A stretch of 64,000 bases of DNA from contig NKIZ01000001.1 of assembly GCA_002256425.1 (NCBI GenBank), forward strand, positions 310,001-374,000, read 5' to 3'. Below are positions 49,160-59,370 of this stretch, piece after piece (positions within the stretch are counted from its first letter, which is position 1; every line of letters begins with the position of its first letter). Under the pieces are notes generated by a model. It was not told the DNA's origin. It searched no databases and saw only the letters and a list, made by a program, of their open reading frames with translations. This DNA is from Alphaproteobacteria bacterium PA2. Lineage in GTDB: Bacteria > Pseudomonadota > Alphaproteobacteria > Caulobacterales > Caulobacteraceae. The position numbers and the translations under genes were made by a program.

Positions 49160-50874
49160 GCCGCCGCCCTGGTGAGCTGCTGGAGCATGGCGCGCACCTG
49201 GCCGGCATGGTCCGGGTTTCTGGACAGTTCGGACCGCACATCGTCCTGACGGGCCAGCTTCATCGCCTCGGCCGCCGCCCGCTCGGAAACGGCGCCCAGG
49301 GGCGCAGCCTCGCCAATCGCCATTTCAAGCAGCAGGATCAGGCGCTGCACCGGGGCCTTCTGGGCGCGTCCCAGCTGCTGGATGAGCTTGGTGTCTGACT
49401 CCACCAGGGCCGCCACTTCAGCGACCTTGGCCTGAATGGGCTGGAAATCCTCAGGCGCCAGACCGCAGCGGGCCAGGCTTTTCTGCAACCTGGCCAGGGC
49501 GCGCAGGCGTGCCGGGGGGCTCTCAATGCCGAACCGGAATTCATTTTCAAACCGCAGACCGGCGATCCCGGCCGACAGATAACGCGCGGCCTGACGCTTG
49601 TTAGCTGCGCCGATGACATTCTCGACCAGATAGATCATGGCGAAGGCGTCGTCGGCGGCATAGCTGGACCGGCCCAGATAGCTCTCGATGAAATCTGCTG
49701 TGACCAGCATTCTGGAGCGAACGGTAAAGGCCTCCTGGATGTCCTCAGGCAGGATTGAGTCTGCGGCGCCCGCCATCAGGGCCATGGCCAGGGCGCGAAT
49801 GATCTCGATCTCGCCCTTCGGATCGCTCGGGCGCAGGCGGCGCGGCCCCACCAGTTCCGCCATGACGTTCTTTGCCAGGGCGACCCGGACCTCCTGGAAG
49901 TCCTCCGTGGCCAGCCACATGGCCAGGCGCGAGCAGGTCCCGTTGAACTGCGGCATGGCCTTGGCCACCAAAGGCTCGACCTTCATCAGGGCTTCGACAT
50001 TCCTGTGAAAGGCCAGCCGGGTCATGATGGCCAGTCTGGCGCCAAGGTCGTGGCCGGAGCCCAACAGGTCGTCCAGCCCGGTCCTGCTGCCCAGTTGTTC
50101 CGAGAGCGGCTGTTCCAGAACCGAAAGGGCCAGGGCCCGGGGCGGGCCTGCAGCCGGGGCGCTGTTGGCCAGTTCCAGGAGCCGCTGGATCTTTTCCGAT
50201 CGCGACATGGCCGAAGCGATGGCGTTGGCGACAGCGCCGCCGAGCAGATAGGCACGCTCGGGTTCATGGCAAATCCGCTGGGCGGCGTCGGCGAAGGATT
50301 CCTTTGTCAGGTCCGGAAATGCGTTCTGCCGAGCATCCTTGGTCAGGCGCTTGATGCTGCGGTCTGCCAGACTCTGAAAGCTGCGCACCAGCTCATGGAC
50401 ACTGGCGCCCCTCGCCTGGGCCTCGGGAACGGCAATCTTCTGGATGGCGTGCTGCAGGTCTGTGCCGGAGGACTCCAGAACCTCCGCCAGGTCAGATCTG
50501 TGCAGGAGTTCAAAGGGGGTGACGCCATTGGTCCTCAACCAGCCCTCGAGCAGGCGGCCGATCCTGTCCCGTGCGTGGGCCGAATAGATGTCCTGGGGCG
50601 CGACACAGAGGGGCTCGTGATTCTCCCGGACCTTTTTCTTCCTGTCGGGCGCCTGCTCCCCGAGGGTCAGGATGGTTACGGTCTGGAATTCCCGCGTCTC
50701 GGCATCGAGGGTCTCCTTGGCGACCTTGACGCCAATGGCCTTGTGTTCGGCCATCATGGCTTCGGCGGTGGCTATGGCCAGTCCCCGGTCCTCTGTCGCC
50801 AACTCAAGCGACCAGCCGTCCGCGCGGGTTTTCCGCACAGAAAGCTCGTAATGGATTTGCGCCGACGCGGACAT
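49156..50874 (-). CDS. Large hypothetical protein, 572 residues
   Basis: Not recognised. The protein is mostly alpha-helical with no signal peptide, membrane segment or cysteine motif. An N-terminal domain of ~85 residues ([18 protein letters not shown] onward) looks separate from the helical remainder, which has many Ala/Leu/Arg heptad-like stretches that could be helical repeats. The ATG at 50874 has GGGGTG upstream and is preferred over an earlier frame opening at 50991. It is convergent with gshB. Codon use is like the neighbours, so it is not obviously acquired. Confidence 0.75.
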   Translation of the reverse strand: MSASAQIHYELSVRKTRADGWSLELATEDRGLAIATAEAMMAEHKAIGVKVAKETLDAETREFQTVTILTLGEQAPDRKKKVRENHEPLCVAPQDIYSAHARDRIGRLLEGWLRTNGVTPFELLHRSDLAEVLESSGTDLQHAIQKIAVPEAQARGASVHELVRSFQSLADRSIKRLTKDARQNAFPDLTKESFADAAQRICHEPERAYLLGGAVANAIASAMSRSEKIQRLLELANSAPAAGPPRALALSVLEQPLSEQLGSRTGLDDLLGSGHDLGARLAIMTRLAFHRNVEALMKVEPLVAKAMPQFNGTCSRLAMWLATEDFQEVRVALAKNVMAELVGPRRLRPSDPKGEIEIIRALAMALMAGAADSILPEDIQEAFTVRSRMLVTADFIESYLGRSSYAADDAFAMIYLVENVIGAANKRQAARYLSAGIAGLRFENEFRFGIESPPARLRALARLQKSLARCGLAPEDFQPIQAKVAEVAALVESDTKLIQQLGRAQKAPVQRLILLLEMAIGEAAPLGAVSERAAAEAMKLARQDDVRSELSRNPDHAGQVRAMLQQLTRAAA

Positions 50875-50883
50875 TAAGCACCC

Positions 50884-50899
50884 CAGTTGACGCCAACTG
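50884..50899. promoter_or_regulatory. Inverted repeat CAGTTG-acgc-CAACTG
   Basis: A perfect six-base inverted repeat ten bases before the start of the 572-residue gene, in the divergent space toward chvI. It contains TTGACG. Operator candidate only. Confidence 0.3.
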
Positions 50900-51068
50900 T
50901 GGGCGAACAAGCTTAAAGTCTGATTGATCTTGTTTTCCGGAGTGGCTGAAGGGGGCTGGACCTCGCCCTTATCGCGCCCCATTGAGGCCATGGTGTAGGC
51001 TGACTAGTCTGCAGGTATGATGCGCCCCGCCAGGAAGCGCGGCCCGTTTGAGGAACTGACGAAAGACC

Positions 51069-51776
51069 ATGGCCAAGATCACGCTAGTGGACGACGACGA
51101 GAACATCGTGACCTCCGTCAGTCTCGCCCTTGAGAGCCACGGTCATGTGGTCAAGGCCTATCACGATGGCGCCAGCGGCCTTGCGGCCCTGGAGAACGAC
51201 CCCGCGGACCTGGCGATTCTGGACGTGAAGATGCCCCGCATGGACGGCATGGAAGTCCTTCGCCGCCTGCGCCGCACCTCGGACATGCCGGTCATCATCC
51301 TGACGTCCAAGGACGAGGAAATCGACGAGATCCTGGGCTTCAACCTCGGCGCCGACGACTACATGCACAAGCCCTTCAGCCAGCGTCTGCTGATCGAGCG
51401 GGTAAAGGCGCTGTTGCGGCGCGCCGGCGCTGATGGCGAGGAAGCTCCGCCGCCCACAGGCGACCCCGCCTCCCGCGCACTTCAGCGGGGCAAGCTGACC
51501 CTGGATCCGGCCCGCCATGACTGTCTGTGGGAGGGCAAGCCGGTCAAGCTGACCGTGACCGAGTTCCTGCTGCTCCAGTCCCTGGCCCAGCGGCCGGGCT
51601 TTGTGAAAAGCCGGGATAACCTGATGGACGCCGCTTACGACGACCAAGTCTATGTGGACGACCGCACCATCGACAGCCACATTAAGCGGATGCGCAAGAA
51701 GTTCCGGGAAGTGGCTCCCGAGTTCGACGCGATCGAAACCCTCTATGGCGTCGGATATCGATACCGCGAATCCTGA
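51069..51776 (+). CDS. chvI: Two-component response regulator ChvI
   Basis: A 235-residue OmpR-family regulator. The receiver has the acidic triad DDDE and phospho-acceptor Asp52 in [12 protein letters not shown], with the lysine in YMHKPFS. The winged-helix output domain ends GVGYRYRES. ChvI responds to acid or envelope stress in alphaproteobacteria. The chvG gene overlaps its end by 32 bases, and the following hprK, EIIA and HPr genes form the arrangement known in this class. Confidence 0.94.
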   Translation: MAKITLVDDDENIVTSVSLALESHGHVVKAYHDGASGLAALENDPADLAILDVKMPRMDGMEVLRRLRRTSDMPVIILTSKDEEIDEILGFNLGADDYMHKPFSQRLLIERVKALLRRAGADGEEAPPPTGDPASRALQRGKLTLDPARHDCLWEGKPVKLTVTEFLLLQSLAQRPGFVKSRDNLMDAAYDDQVYVDDRTIDSHIKRMRKKFREVAPEFDAIETLYGVGYRYRES

Positions 51777-53346
51777 TCGAGGCGATGGCTTCGGATGGCT
51801 GAACTGGCTTCCAGGCTCGCGCCTGGGGCGGCTCATCATCGTGCTCAACACCCTAGGTCTGGCCACTGTGATTGGCGGCGCCCTGGTGCTGAACGAACTG
51901 CGCCAGGGGCTGGTCAACGCCCGGATGGACAGCCTGACCACCCAGGGCGAGCTGATCACCACCATCATCGATCAGGCCGCGACCGTGGGCGAGCCCGAGC
52001 CGGCCATGGACGCCGGCTATGCCAGCCAGATCCTGCAATTGCTGTCCAATCCCAAGACGCAGAGGGCCAGGCTCTTTGACCGGGATGGCCGGTTGATCGC
52101 AGACAGCGACTGGGTCGTCGATCGGGTGGAGTCAAAGGTCCTTCCCCCCGCCAAGCCCAGGGATGCGGCGAGACCCGGCGCCGGTCCCGAAAAGGCATCC
52201 CCCCAGGGCGGCCGCGCCGCCGACCAGGTGGCCCAGTCCCTCAAGGATGAAGTCGCCCGGGCCCTGACCGGACGCCATGTCTCCGACACCCGTCGCGCCG
52301 AGGATGGCCGGCTGGTGGTGTCTGTCTCCATGCCCATCCAGCACGTCCAGGCCATACTCGGCGTCCTGACCCTTGAGGCCAATGACGTGGACCAGATCAT
52401 CGCCCGTCAGAGGGCGGCCCTGATCCCCTTCATCCTGCTCTCCATTGTCGTGACGGCGGCCTCGTCCTTCATGCTGAACACGCTCATAGCCCGTCCGGTG
52501 CGGCGCCTGTCCCGGGCGGCCGATACGGTGAGGCTGTCCCGGGCCCGGTCCATATCCCTGCCGGACATCGCCCGGCGGGATGACGAACTTGGCGATCTGA
52601 CAAGGGCGCTGGAGGCCATGACGGACGCCCAGTCCGAGCGTATGGACGCCATTGAGCGGTTCGCCGCCGACGTGGCCCATGAGATCAAGAACCCCCTGAC
52701 CTCCATGCGTTCGGCGGTGGAAACCCTGGACCTGGTCCGCGACGGGCCGCCACGGGACAAGTTGCTGGGTATCATCAAACAGGACGTCCAGAGGCTGGAC
52801 CGGCTGGTCACCGACATTTCCAACGCCTCGCGGCTTGACGCGGAACTTTCCAGGGAGGACGCCCGATCCATCGATCTTGGCCGCCTGCTCGCTGACATTG
52901 TCCAGGCCTATCAGGACTCCCAGCGGGCCGGCGAGGCGCGGCCCACTGTAACCATTCCCGACGGACTGGAAGCCGTCACGGTCTCGGGGGCTGAAGGCTC
53001 CCTTGGGCAGGTCTTCCGCAATCTGATCGACAACGCCAAGTCCTTCAGTCCCCCCGGCGGGGGGGTGCGCATCGCCCTTGAGTCCCTTCGCGGCGAGGCT
53101 GTGGTCACGGTGGATGACGAGGGCCCCGGCATTCCCCCCGACAATCTGGAGACCATTTTCCAGCGGTTCTACACATCAAGGCCCAAGGGCTCGGCCTTTG
53201 GCGGCAATTCGGGTCTGGGACTCTCCATCGCCCGTCAGATTGTCGAGTCCCAGGGCGGGGTTCTGACAGCCTCAAACCGCCAGGATGCGATCGGGGAGAT
53301 CTGCGGCGCCCGGTTCACCGTCCGCCTGCCCCTGGCCCGGCGCTGA
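51745..53346 (+). CDS. chvG: Sensor histidine kinase ChvG
   Basis: A 533-residue membrane kinase with two membrane segments (about residues 23-45 and 235-260) around a periplasmic sensor region, then HAMP, HisKA and ATPase domains. The phospho-histidine is in [14 protein letters not shown]-box [11 protein letters not shown]1 [19 protein letters not shown] and G2 GGNSGLGLS are present. The ATG at 51745 lies inside the chvI end, a 32-base overlap. It phosphorylates ChvI. Confidence 0.93.
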   Translation: MASDIDTANPDRGDGFGWLNWLPGSRLGRLIIVLNTLGLATVIGGALVLNELRQGLVNARMDSLTTQGELITTIIDQAATVGEPEPAMDAGYASQILQLLSNPKTQRARLFDRDGRLIADSDWVVDRVESKVLPPAKPRDAARPGAGPEKASPQGGRAADQVAQSLKDEVARALTGRHVSDTRRAEDGRLVVSVSMPIQHVQAILGVLTLEANDVDQIIARQRAALIPFILLSIVVTAASSFMLNTLIARPVRRLSRAADTVRLSRARSISLPDIARRDDELGDLTRALEAMTDAQSERMDAIERFAADVAHEIKNPLTSMRSAVETLDLVRDGPPRDKLLGIIKQDVQRLDRLVTDISNASRLDAELSREDARSIDLGRLLADIVQAYQDSQRAGEARPTVTIPDGLEAVTVSGAEGSLGQVFRNLIDNAKSFSPPGGGVRIALESLRGEAVVTVDDEGPGIPPDNLETIFQRFYTSRPKGSAFGGNSGLGLSIARQIVESQGGVLTASNRQDAIGEICGARFTVRLPLARR

Positions 53347-53350
53347 TTCC

Positions 53351-53845
53351 ATGGACCAGGTTCTCCATGCCGGCCTGATGGCCCTTCGACAGGAGGGGCT
53401 GTGGCAGGGCGTCCTGATCACGGGGCCCTCGGGCTCGGGCAAGAGCGATCTGGCCCTGCGTCTCCTGGCCGACGGATACCGGCTTGTCGCTGATGACCGG
53501 ACCCTTGTCTGGACGTCCGGCGGGGTCCTGTTCGGGCGGGCGCCGGACCCCCTCAGCGGCAGGATCGAGGTCCGCGGCCAGGGAGTTTTTGCAGGCCAAA
53601 GGTTCCTTCCCGCCTGCCGGATCGTCCTTGAAGTCCGTGACGGGGTCAGCGAGCGCTGGCCCGATCCGGACCATGCGTCCTATCTGGGATTGCGGATTCC
53701 GCGCCTTACGCTATCCCTGCTGGAAGTTTCTGCGGTTTCAAAGCTAAGTCATGCCCTCTGGCATCTTGGACGCGGCGCGGAAGGCGCGTATCTAGACGGC
53801 CTTGCGAGCAGCGCCTCGCTCCGGTCGGGTGGGGATTCCCGTTGA
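53351..53845 (+). CDS. hprK: Short HPr kinase/phosphorylase
   Basis: A 164-residue HprK made of the kinase domain only, as in other alphaproteobacteria; Gram-positive HprK proteins are about 310 residues. Walker A is GPSGSGKSD at residue 25-33 and LPACRIVLEVRDG lies near the HprK signature. It probably phosphorylates the serine of HPr. It starts four bases after the chvG stop. Confidence 0.88.
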   Translation: MDQVLHAGLMALRQEGLWQGVLITGPSGSGKSDLALRLLADGYRLVADDRTLVWTSGGVLFGRAPDPLSGRIEVRGQGVFAGQRFLPACRIVLEVRDGVSERWPDPDHASYLGLRIPRLTLSLLEVSAVSKLSHALWHLGRGAEGAYLDGLASSASLRSGGDSR

Positions 53846-53855
53846 GAGAGTTTCA

Positions 53856-54260
53856 ATGATCGGCCTCGTGATCGTGACGCACGGGCGACTGGCCGAGGAG
53901 TTTGTCTTCGCCATGGAGCATGTGGTCGGCCCGCAGTCAGCGGTATCGGCCATCTGTATTGGTCCCGACGACGACATGGAAAAGCGCCGTCAGGACATAC
54001 TGACGGCCTGTGAGCGGGTGAACACAGGTTCCGGAGTCATACTCCTGACCGACATGTTCGGCGGCACGCCTTCCAACCTCGCCATTTCCGTCATGGAACA
54101 GACCCGGGCCGAGGTGATCGCCGGACTGAACCTGCCCATGCTGATCAAGCTGGCCAGCCTGCGCACCAAGCTCTGTCTTGAAGACTGCGTCGCCCAGGCC
54201 CAGGAGGCCGGCCGGAAGTATATTTCGGTGGCGTCCTATGTTCTGGCAGGGGACAAATGA
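53856..54260 (+). CDS. PTS EIIA component, mannose family
   Basis: A 134-residue EIIA-Man-fold protein. The phospho-histidine is His9 in VIVTHGRLAEE, and TDMFGGTPSNLA is the family signature. No EIIB or EIIC is in the window, so it is probably part of a regulatory phospho-chain, not a sugar transporter. Its stop overlaps the HPr start as ATGA. Confidence 0.9.
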   Translation: MIGLVIVTHGRLAEEFVFAMEHVVGPQSAVSAICIGPDDDMEKRRQDILTACERVNTGSGVILLTDMFGGTPSNLAISVMEQTRAEVIAGLNLPMLIKLASLRTKLCLEDCVAQAQEAGRKYISVASYVLAGDK

Positions 54261-54529
54261 CGGCGAGGGCCACCGTCGACATCATCAACAAGCGCGGCCT
54301 TCATGCCCGCGCCTCGGCGAAGTTCGTCAAGCTGGCCTCCACCTTTGAGGCGGAAGTCACGGTGTCGAAGGACGGCCAGAGTGTCGACGCCCGCTCGATC
54401 ATGGGCCTGATGATGCTGGCGGCCGGCGTCGGCTGCTGCATAGACATTTCCGCTGAAGGCCCGGAGGCCGAGGCCGCCGTGGAAGCTCTCAAGGCCTTGG
54501 TGGACGGTCGCTTCGACGAAGGCGAATAG
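54257..54529 (+). CDS. HPr phosphocarrier protein
   Basis: A 90-residue HPr. His16 in KRGLHARASAK is the site phosphorylated by enzyme I, and Ser47 in ARSIMGLMML corresponds to the site for HprK. It is coupled to the EIIA gene upstream. Enzyme I (ptsP or ptsI) is not in the window. Confidence 0.93.
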   Translation: MTARATVDIINKRGLHARASAKFVKLASTFEAEVTVSKDGQSVDARSIMGLMMLAAGVGCCIDISAEGPEAEAAVEALKALVDGRFDEGE

Positions 54530-54534
54530 CCGCT

Positions 54535-55296
54535 CTAGGCCTTCAGCTTGTAGCCGGTCCGGAAGATCACCGTGATGGCGATCAGGCAAGCGATCATGAA
54601 GCCGAAAGTGGCCGCCAGACTCAGGCCCACCGGTACATCCGAAATTCCGTAGAACGACCAGCGGAACCCCGACACCAGATAGACCACGGGGTTGAACAGG
54701 GCGATCTTCGCCCAGATCCCCGGCAGCATGTTGATCGAATAGAAGCTGCCGCCCAGGAAGGTCAGTGGGGTGACAATCATCATGGGAATGATCTGCAGTT
54801 TCTCCCAGCCGTCAGCCCAGACGCCGATCACGAAGCCGAACAGGCTGAATGTGACCGAGGTCAGGACCAGGAAGCTCGCCATGACCAGGGGATGGGCGAT
54901 CTGGTAGGGCACGAAAAGCCGGGCCGTGACCATGATGATCAGCCCCAGAATGACCGACTTGGTCGCCGCCGCGCCCACATAGCCGATGACGATTTCCAGG
55001 GCCGAGATCGGCGCTGACAGCACCTCGTAGATCGTGCCGGCGTATTTGGGCATGTAGATGCCGAAACTGGCGTTGGAAATGCTCTCGGTCAGTATGGACA
55101 GCATGATCAGCCCCGGCACGATGAAGGCTCCGTAGGAGACCCCGTCGATCCTGGCCATGCGGGCGCCAATGGCAGCGCCGAACACGATGAAATAGAGCGA
55201 GGTCGAGATCACCGGAGAGGCGATGGACTGGATCAGGGTCCGCCATGTCCGGGCGAGCTCGAAGTGGTAGATGGCCCGAATGGCATAGAGGTTCAT
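54535..55296 (-). CDS. ABC-2 type transporter permease (YadH-like)
   Basis: A 253-residue permease with six membrane segments. [15 protein letters not shown] and [18 protein letters not shown] match the YadH/NodJ class of ABC-2 permeases. It pairs with the ATPase gene immediately upstream: the stop of the ATPase overlaps this start by four bases. An exporter of unknown substrate. Confidence 0.88.
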   Translation of the reverse strand: MNLYAIRAIYHFELARTWRTLIQSIASPVISTSLYFIVFGAAIGARMARIDGVSYGAFIVPGLIMLSILTESISNASFGIYMPKYAGTIYEVLSAPISALEIVIGYVGAAATKSVILGLIIMVTARLFVPYQIAHPLVMASFLVLTSVTFSLFGFVIGVWADGWEKLQIIPMMIVTPLTFLGGSFYSINMLPGIWAKIALFNPVVYLVSGFRWSFYGISDVPVGLSLAATFGFMIACLIAITVIFRTGYKLKA

Positions 55297-56219
55297 GCTG
55301 CGGCCCTCACCAGGCTGACAAAGATATCTTCCAGGGAGCTCTCCTGGGTCTTCAGGTCGCGAAACTCAATGCCCTGGTCATTCAACCGCCTCAGCAGGGC
55401 CGCAATGTTCTTCTGATCGGACTGGCCGTCAAAGGTGAAGACAAGCTCGGTCCCGTCCGCCGACAGTTCGAGGGATTCTCCGGCAAGGCCGACCGGCGTT
55501 TCGCTGAGCGGCGTAACCAGGGACAGGATCAGCTGCTTCTTGCCCAGCTTGGACATGAGGGCGGCCTTGTCCTCCACCAGTATGATCTCGCCGCGGGAAA
55601 TCACCCCGATCCGGTCGGCCATTTCCTCGGCCTCCTCGATATAGTGGGTGGTCAATATGATGGTGACACCGCTGTCGCGAAGGCGCCTGACCATGGCCCA
55701 CATATCCCGGCGCAGCTCGACGTCGACCCCCGCCGTCGGCTCGTCGAGAAAGAGGATGGCGGGCTCATGGGAGAGGGCCTTGGCGATCATCACCCGGCGC
55801 TTCATGCCGCCGGAAAGGTTCATGATCTTTTCCGACCGCTTGTCCCAGAGGCTGAGGTCCTCCAGCACCTTCTGCAGATAGGCTGGATCCGGCGCCTTGC
55901 CGAACAGGCCGCGGGAGAATTTCACCGTATCCCAGACGCTTTCGAAGGCGTCGGTGTGCAGTTCCTGGGGCACCAGGCCGATCCGGCGGCGGGCGGCGCG
56001 ATAGTCTGCGATGATGTCGCAGCCATCGGCCAGGATCTTTCCCGACGTCGGATTGACGATGCCGCAGATGATGCTGATCAGGGTGGTCTTGCCCGCCCCG
56101 TTCGGACCGAGCAGGGCGAAGATCTCACCCTTGCGGATGGTGAGATTGACCGATTTCAGGGCGGAAAATCCGCTGGCATAGGTCTTGTTGAGGTCAGTTA
56201 CTTCAATGATGGGCGTCAC
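55293..56219 (-). CDS. ABC transporter ATP-binding protein (YadG-like)
   Basis: A 308-residue ATPase. Walker A is [10 protein letters not shown], the signature is LSGGMKRRV and Walker [12 protein letters not shown], with the histidine switch in LTTHYIEE. About 80 C-terminal residues follow the core. The start is a GTG. Coupled to the permease gene downstream. Confidence 0.9.
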   Translation of the reverse strand: MTPIIEVTDLNKTYASGFSALKSVNLTIRKGEIFALLGPNGAGKTTLISIICGIVNPTSGKILADGCDIIADYRAARRRIGLVPQELHTDAFESVWDTVKFSRGLFGKAPDPAYLQKVLEDLSLWDKRSEKIMNLSGGMKRRVMIAKALSHEPAILFLDEPTAGVDVELRRDMWAMVRRLRDSGVTIILTTHYIEEAEEMADRIGVISRGEIILVEDKAALMSKLGKKQLILSLVTPLSETPVGLAGESLELSADGTELVFTFDGQSDQKNIAALLRRLNDQGIEFRDLKTQESSLEDIFVSLVRAAA

Positions 56220-56326
56220 GGTCGTCCTCGGGGCTGACGCTCAGAATGCCGCGCCCCGGCCCCCGACGCCAGCGCGACATCATCGCCCTAGGGTGATGGC
56301 GCCTCATGGGCTAGGGTCTGACAGCC

Positions 56327-57835
56327 TTGTTCCGAGGCCTGAACTGTCTGCAGAAGCGTGAGCGTCAGGGGGCGTCGCTGACCGGTCGGGAAGTCGAACT
56401 CAAGTTTCGCTGCGAGGCGCGGGATCTGGACGCCGTGCTGGCGGCCGCCCCTGGCGAGGGCCTGCAGACCCGTGACCTGGTCTCAACCTATTTCGACACC
56501 CCGGATGGCGCCCTGAGTGGACGCCACATGTCGCTCCGCCTCCGGGAAAGCGCTGGCGGCGCTGTTGTCCAGACCTTCAAGGCCGGCCAGGGGCTGACCC
56601 GCCAGGAGCTGGAATGGCCGGCGCCACAGGGTCTGGACCTGGGCCACCCCAAGCTGAGGGCCGTATTGAAGGCGCCCTTGCGCAAGGCCCTGGCCGAAGC
56701 CTTCACCGTCACCATCAGCCGTCGTCAGAGGACTTTCGACTATAAGGGCGCGCAGATCGAACTGGCCCTGGACGAAGGCGAGGCGCGAAGGGGTGATCAG
56801 CGACGGGCGATCTGTGAAGTCGAGCTGGAGCTCAAGTCCGGCTCCAGCGCCGCCCTCTTTGACCTGGCCAGGGAGCTGTCGCGGGTAGCGCCGCTGAGAC
56901 TGTCCTTCCTGGGCAAGGCTTCCCAGGGTCAGATGCTCGTGCAGCAGGCGCCTTCATTTTCCCGGGACACAGATCTGGCCCTGACCCGGGATACATCCCC
57001 CGGCGAAGCCTTCCAGGTTCTGGCCCGCCGGGCCTTTGTCGACCTGACCCTGCATGCCGAAGCCTACAGCGAATCCGGCCATGGCAGGGCGCTGCATTCC
57101 CTCAGGGTGTCCACCCGGCGATTGAAGAGTTATCTGGCGACCTTCAGCCCGCTCCAGGACGAGACCGCCGCCAGCGCTGTGCGCAAACATCTGAACTGGC
57201 TGCTTCAGGTCAGCGCCGAAGCGCGCAACCTTGATGTCTTCGCCGAGACCTACCTGCAGTCGGATCCGTCCGGCCCTCTTGCCCAGGCGGTGAAGGCTGC
57301 AAGCGCCTCAGCCCATGCCAGGACCCGCGCCGCACTTGCCTCGGGACGGCTTCGGCAACTCCTGCTGGATCTCGCCGCCTGGGTCGAGACCGATGCCTGG
57401 CAGGGAAGGTCAGATCAGGCTGCAGGCGCCCTGAAGCAAAGGCTGAGGCCCTTCGCGCGCCGGGTCCTGAATCAGAGCCTCAAGCGTCTGGCTCGACATG
57501 CGAAGGATCTGCGAGCTCTTGATCCCGAAGCCCGCCATCTTGTCCGGCTGAAGGCCAAGCGGCTGCGCTATGTCCTGGAAGCCTTCATCCCGTTGTTCGC
57601 ATCAGGACATGCGACCCGTTATCTGACAACGCTGCGAGCGATCCAGACCGACCTCGGTGATCTCAATGACGCTGCGGCGGCCGTCCCTCTGGTTCAGGGC
57701 CTCAATCTGGGTGATGGCGAGACTCTCGCCCTTCAAGGGATAGCTGCCCGGACAACGGCCCTGGAGGCAGGGCTGGCGACGACAAATCGCAAGCTCAGGC
57801 GCCTCCTCGATCAAGCTCCGCCGTGGGCGACATAA
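56327..57835 (+). CDS. CYTH-CHAD domain protein, putative inorganic triphosphatase
   Basis: A 502-residue protein with an N-terminal CYTH domain, whose ExExK motif appears as REVELKFRCEA with STYFDTPDG following, and a C-terminal CHAD domain (from about residue 235), a helical domain rich in basic and histidine residues (ALHSLRVSTRRLKSYL, RLKAKRLRYVLEAF). CYTH hydrolyses triphosphates, and CHAD binds polyphosphate in characterised cases. The start is a TTG at 56327; no good ATG is present, so this start is uncertain. Its stop overlaps an inverted repeat before ahcY. Confidence 0.85.
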   Translation: MFRGLNCLQKRERQGASLTGREVELKFRCEARDLDAVLAAAPGEGLQTRDLVSTYFDTPDGALSGRHMSLRLRESAGGAVVQTFKAGQGLTRQELEWPAPQGLDLGHPKLRAVLKAPLRKALAEAFTVTISRRQRTFDYKGAQIELALDEGEARRGDQRRAICEVELELKSGSSAALFDLARELSRVAPLRLSFLGKASQGQMLVQQAPSFSRDTDLALTRDTSPGEAFQVLARRAFVDLTLHAEAYSESGHGRALHSLRVSTRRLKSYLATFSPLQDETAASAVRKHLNWLLQVSAEARNLDVFAETYLQSDPSGPLAQAVKAASASAHARTRAALASGRLRQLLLDLAAWVETDAWQGRSDQAAGALKQRLRPFARRVLNQSLKRLARHAKDLRALDPEARHLVRLKAKRLRYVLEAFIPLFASGHATRYLTTLRAIQTDLGDLNDAAAAVPLVQGLNLGDGETLALQGIAARTTALEAGLATTNRKLRRLLDQAPPWAT

Positions 57836-57847
57836 AGACTTCTTTAT
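57832..57847. promoter_or_regulatory. Inverted repeat ATAAAGA-ct-TCTTTAT upstream of ahcY, SahR-like
   Basis: A perfect seven-base inverted repeat directly upstream of the ahcY -35 element, overlapping the stop codon of the preceding gene. It resembles, as I recall, motifs described for SahR, the SAH-responsive repressor of methionine-cycle genes in Proteobacteria. No SahR gene is in the window. Confidence 0.45.
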
Positions 57848-57854
57848 ATGTTTC

Positions 57855-57883
57855 TTGCGAGAGTCCGATCTTGCGGGTATAGG
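57855..57883 (+). promoter_or_regulatory. Putative promoter of ahcY
   Basis: TTGCGA (57855-57860), a 17-base spacer and TATAGG (57878-57883), with the ATG about 30 bases downstream. TGCGGG and CCCGCA around the -10 can also pair as a small hairpin. Confidence 0.55.
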
Positions 57884-57912
57884 GCCCGCAGATTGTGACA
57901 GGACGCCCCCAA

Positions 57913-59304
57913 ATGACCGACTATGTGGTGAAAGACATCTCCCTGGCCGATTTCGGCAACAAGGAGATCGCCATTGCCGAGACCGAAATGCCCGGCCTGA
58001 TGGCTGTGCGCGCTGAGTTCGGCAAGGCTCAGCCGCTGAAGGGCGCCCGGATCGCCGGCTCCCTGCACATGACCATCCAGACGGCGGTGCTGATCCAGAC
58101 CCTGGAAGCCCTGGGCGCTGACGTGCGCTGGGCCTCCTGCAATATCTTCTCGACCCAGGACCACGCCGCAGCGGCCATCGCCGCCAACGGCACCCCTGTC
58201 TTCGCCATCAAGGGCGAAACCCTGGAAGAATACTGGGACTACGCCCACCGGATCTTCGAATGGTCGGACGGCGGCTACCCCAACCTGATCCTCGATGACG
58301 GCGGTGACGCCACCCTGCTCTGCGTCCTGGGCCCCAAGGCCGAGAAGGACCCGTCGGTCCTGTCCAACCCGCAGAACGAGGAAGAAGAAGCCCTCTTCAA
58401 GGTGATGAAGCGTTACCTTGCCGAAAAGCCCGGCTTCTACTCTGGCATCCGCGACGCCTGTAAGGGCGTGTCGGAAGAAACCACCACGGGCGTGCACCGC
58501 CTCTACCAGATGGCAGAGCGCGGCGAGCTGCCCTTCCCCGCCATCAACGTCAATGACAGCGTGACCAAGTCCAAGTTCGACAACCTCTATGGTTGCCGCG
58601 AGAGCCTGGTGGACGCCATCCGTCGCGGCACCGACGTCATGCTCTCGGGCAAGGTCGCCGTGGTCCTGGGCTATGGCGATGTGGGCAAGGGTTCCGCCGC
58701 CAGCCTGCGCAATGGCGGCGCCCGGGTCATCGTCACCGAAGTCGACCCGATCTGCGCCCTGCAGGCAGCCATGGAAGGCTATGAAGTCCAGACCATGGAA
58801 GACGTGGCCGACAAGGGCGACATCTTTGTCACCGCCACCGGCAACAAGGACGTTCTGACCGTGGACCACATGCGGGCCATGAAGAACAACGCCATCGTCG
58901 CCAATATCGGTCACTTCGACAGCGAGATTCAGGTGGCCGGCCTGAAGAACTTCAAGTGGGACAAGATCAAGGATCAGGTCCACCACGTGGAATTCCCGGA
59001 TGGCAAGAAGATCATCCTGCTGTCCGAAGGCCGTCTGGTGAACCTGGGCAACGCCACGGGTCACCCCAGCTTCGTGATGAGCGCCTCCTTCACCAACCAG
59101 ACCCTCGCCCAGATGGAGCTGTGGACCAACGGCGCCAGCTACGAGACCAAGGTCTACACCCTGCCCAAGCATCTCGATGAAAAGGTCGCCATGCTTCACC
59201 TGGCCAAGCTGGGCGCCAAGCTGACCCAGCTGTCCAAGGACCAGGCCGACTATATCGGCGTGCCGGAAGCCGGTCCGTTCAAGCCGGATCACTATCGCTA
59301 CTAG
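57913..59304 (+). CDS. ahcY: Adenosylhomocysteinase
   Basis: A 463-residue NAD-dependent enzyme that splits S-adenosylhomocysteine to adenosine and homocysteine, keeping methylation reactions going. [42 protein letters not shown] (NAD-binding) and the C-terminal DHYRY are present. The ATG at 57913 begins MTDYVVKDI and is preferred over one at 57895. ahcY lies near chvI-hprK in related genomes, here separated by the ABC and CYTH-CHAD genes. Confidence 0.97.
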   Translation: MTDYVVKDISLADFGNKEIAIAETEMPGLMAVRAEFGKAQPLKGARIAGSLHMTIQTAVLIQTLEALGADVRWASCNIFSTQDHAAAAIAANGTPVFAIKGETLEEYWDYAHRIFEWSDGGYPNLILDDGGDATLLCVLGPKAEKDPSVLSNPQNEEEEALFKVMKRYLAEKPGFYSGIRDACKGVSEETTTGVHRLYQMAERGELPFPAINVNDSVTKSKFDNLYGCRESLVDAIRRGTDVMLSGKVAVVLGYGDVGKGSAASLRNGGARVIVTEVDPICALQAAMEGYEVQTMEDVADKGDIFVTATGNKDVLTVDHMRAMKNNAIVANIGHFDSEIQVAGLKNFKWDKIKDQVHHVEFPDGKKIILLSEGRLVNLGNATGHPSFVMSASFTNQTLAQMELWTNGASYETKVYTLPKHLDEKVAMLHLAKLGAKLTQLSKDQADYIGVPEAGPFKPDHYRY

Positions 59305-59327
59305 GATTACCCGCCTCTCCAGCGGTG

Positions 59328-59359
59328 AAGGGGGCGCAGCCCATGCGCCCCCTTTTTCT
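59328..59359 (+). terminator. Intrinsic terminator of ahcY
   Basis: GGGGGCGCA (59330-59338) pairs with TGCGCCCCC (59344-59352), extended by two A-T pairs, followed by TTTTTCTT. It also lies before the end of the convergent rarD gene. Confidence 0.85.
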
Positions 59360-59370
59360 TGCCTGCAGGG

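Noticed and set aside
54535..56219. ABC exporter as a drug-resistance or nodulation system
   Set aside because: Similarity to YadGH/NodIJ types is generic and the context gives no substrate.
57844..59292. 482-codon open frame antisense to ahcY
   Set aside because: Mirror of a strongly conserved gene in G/C-rich DNA; no domain, start site or context.
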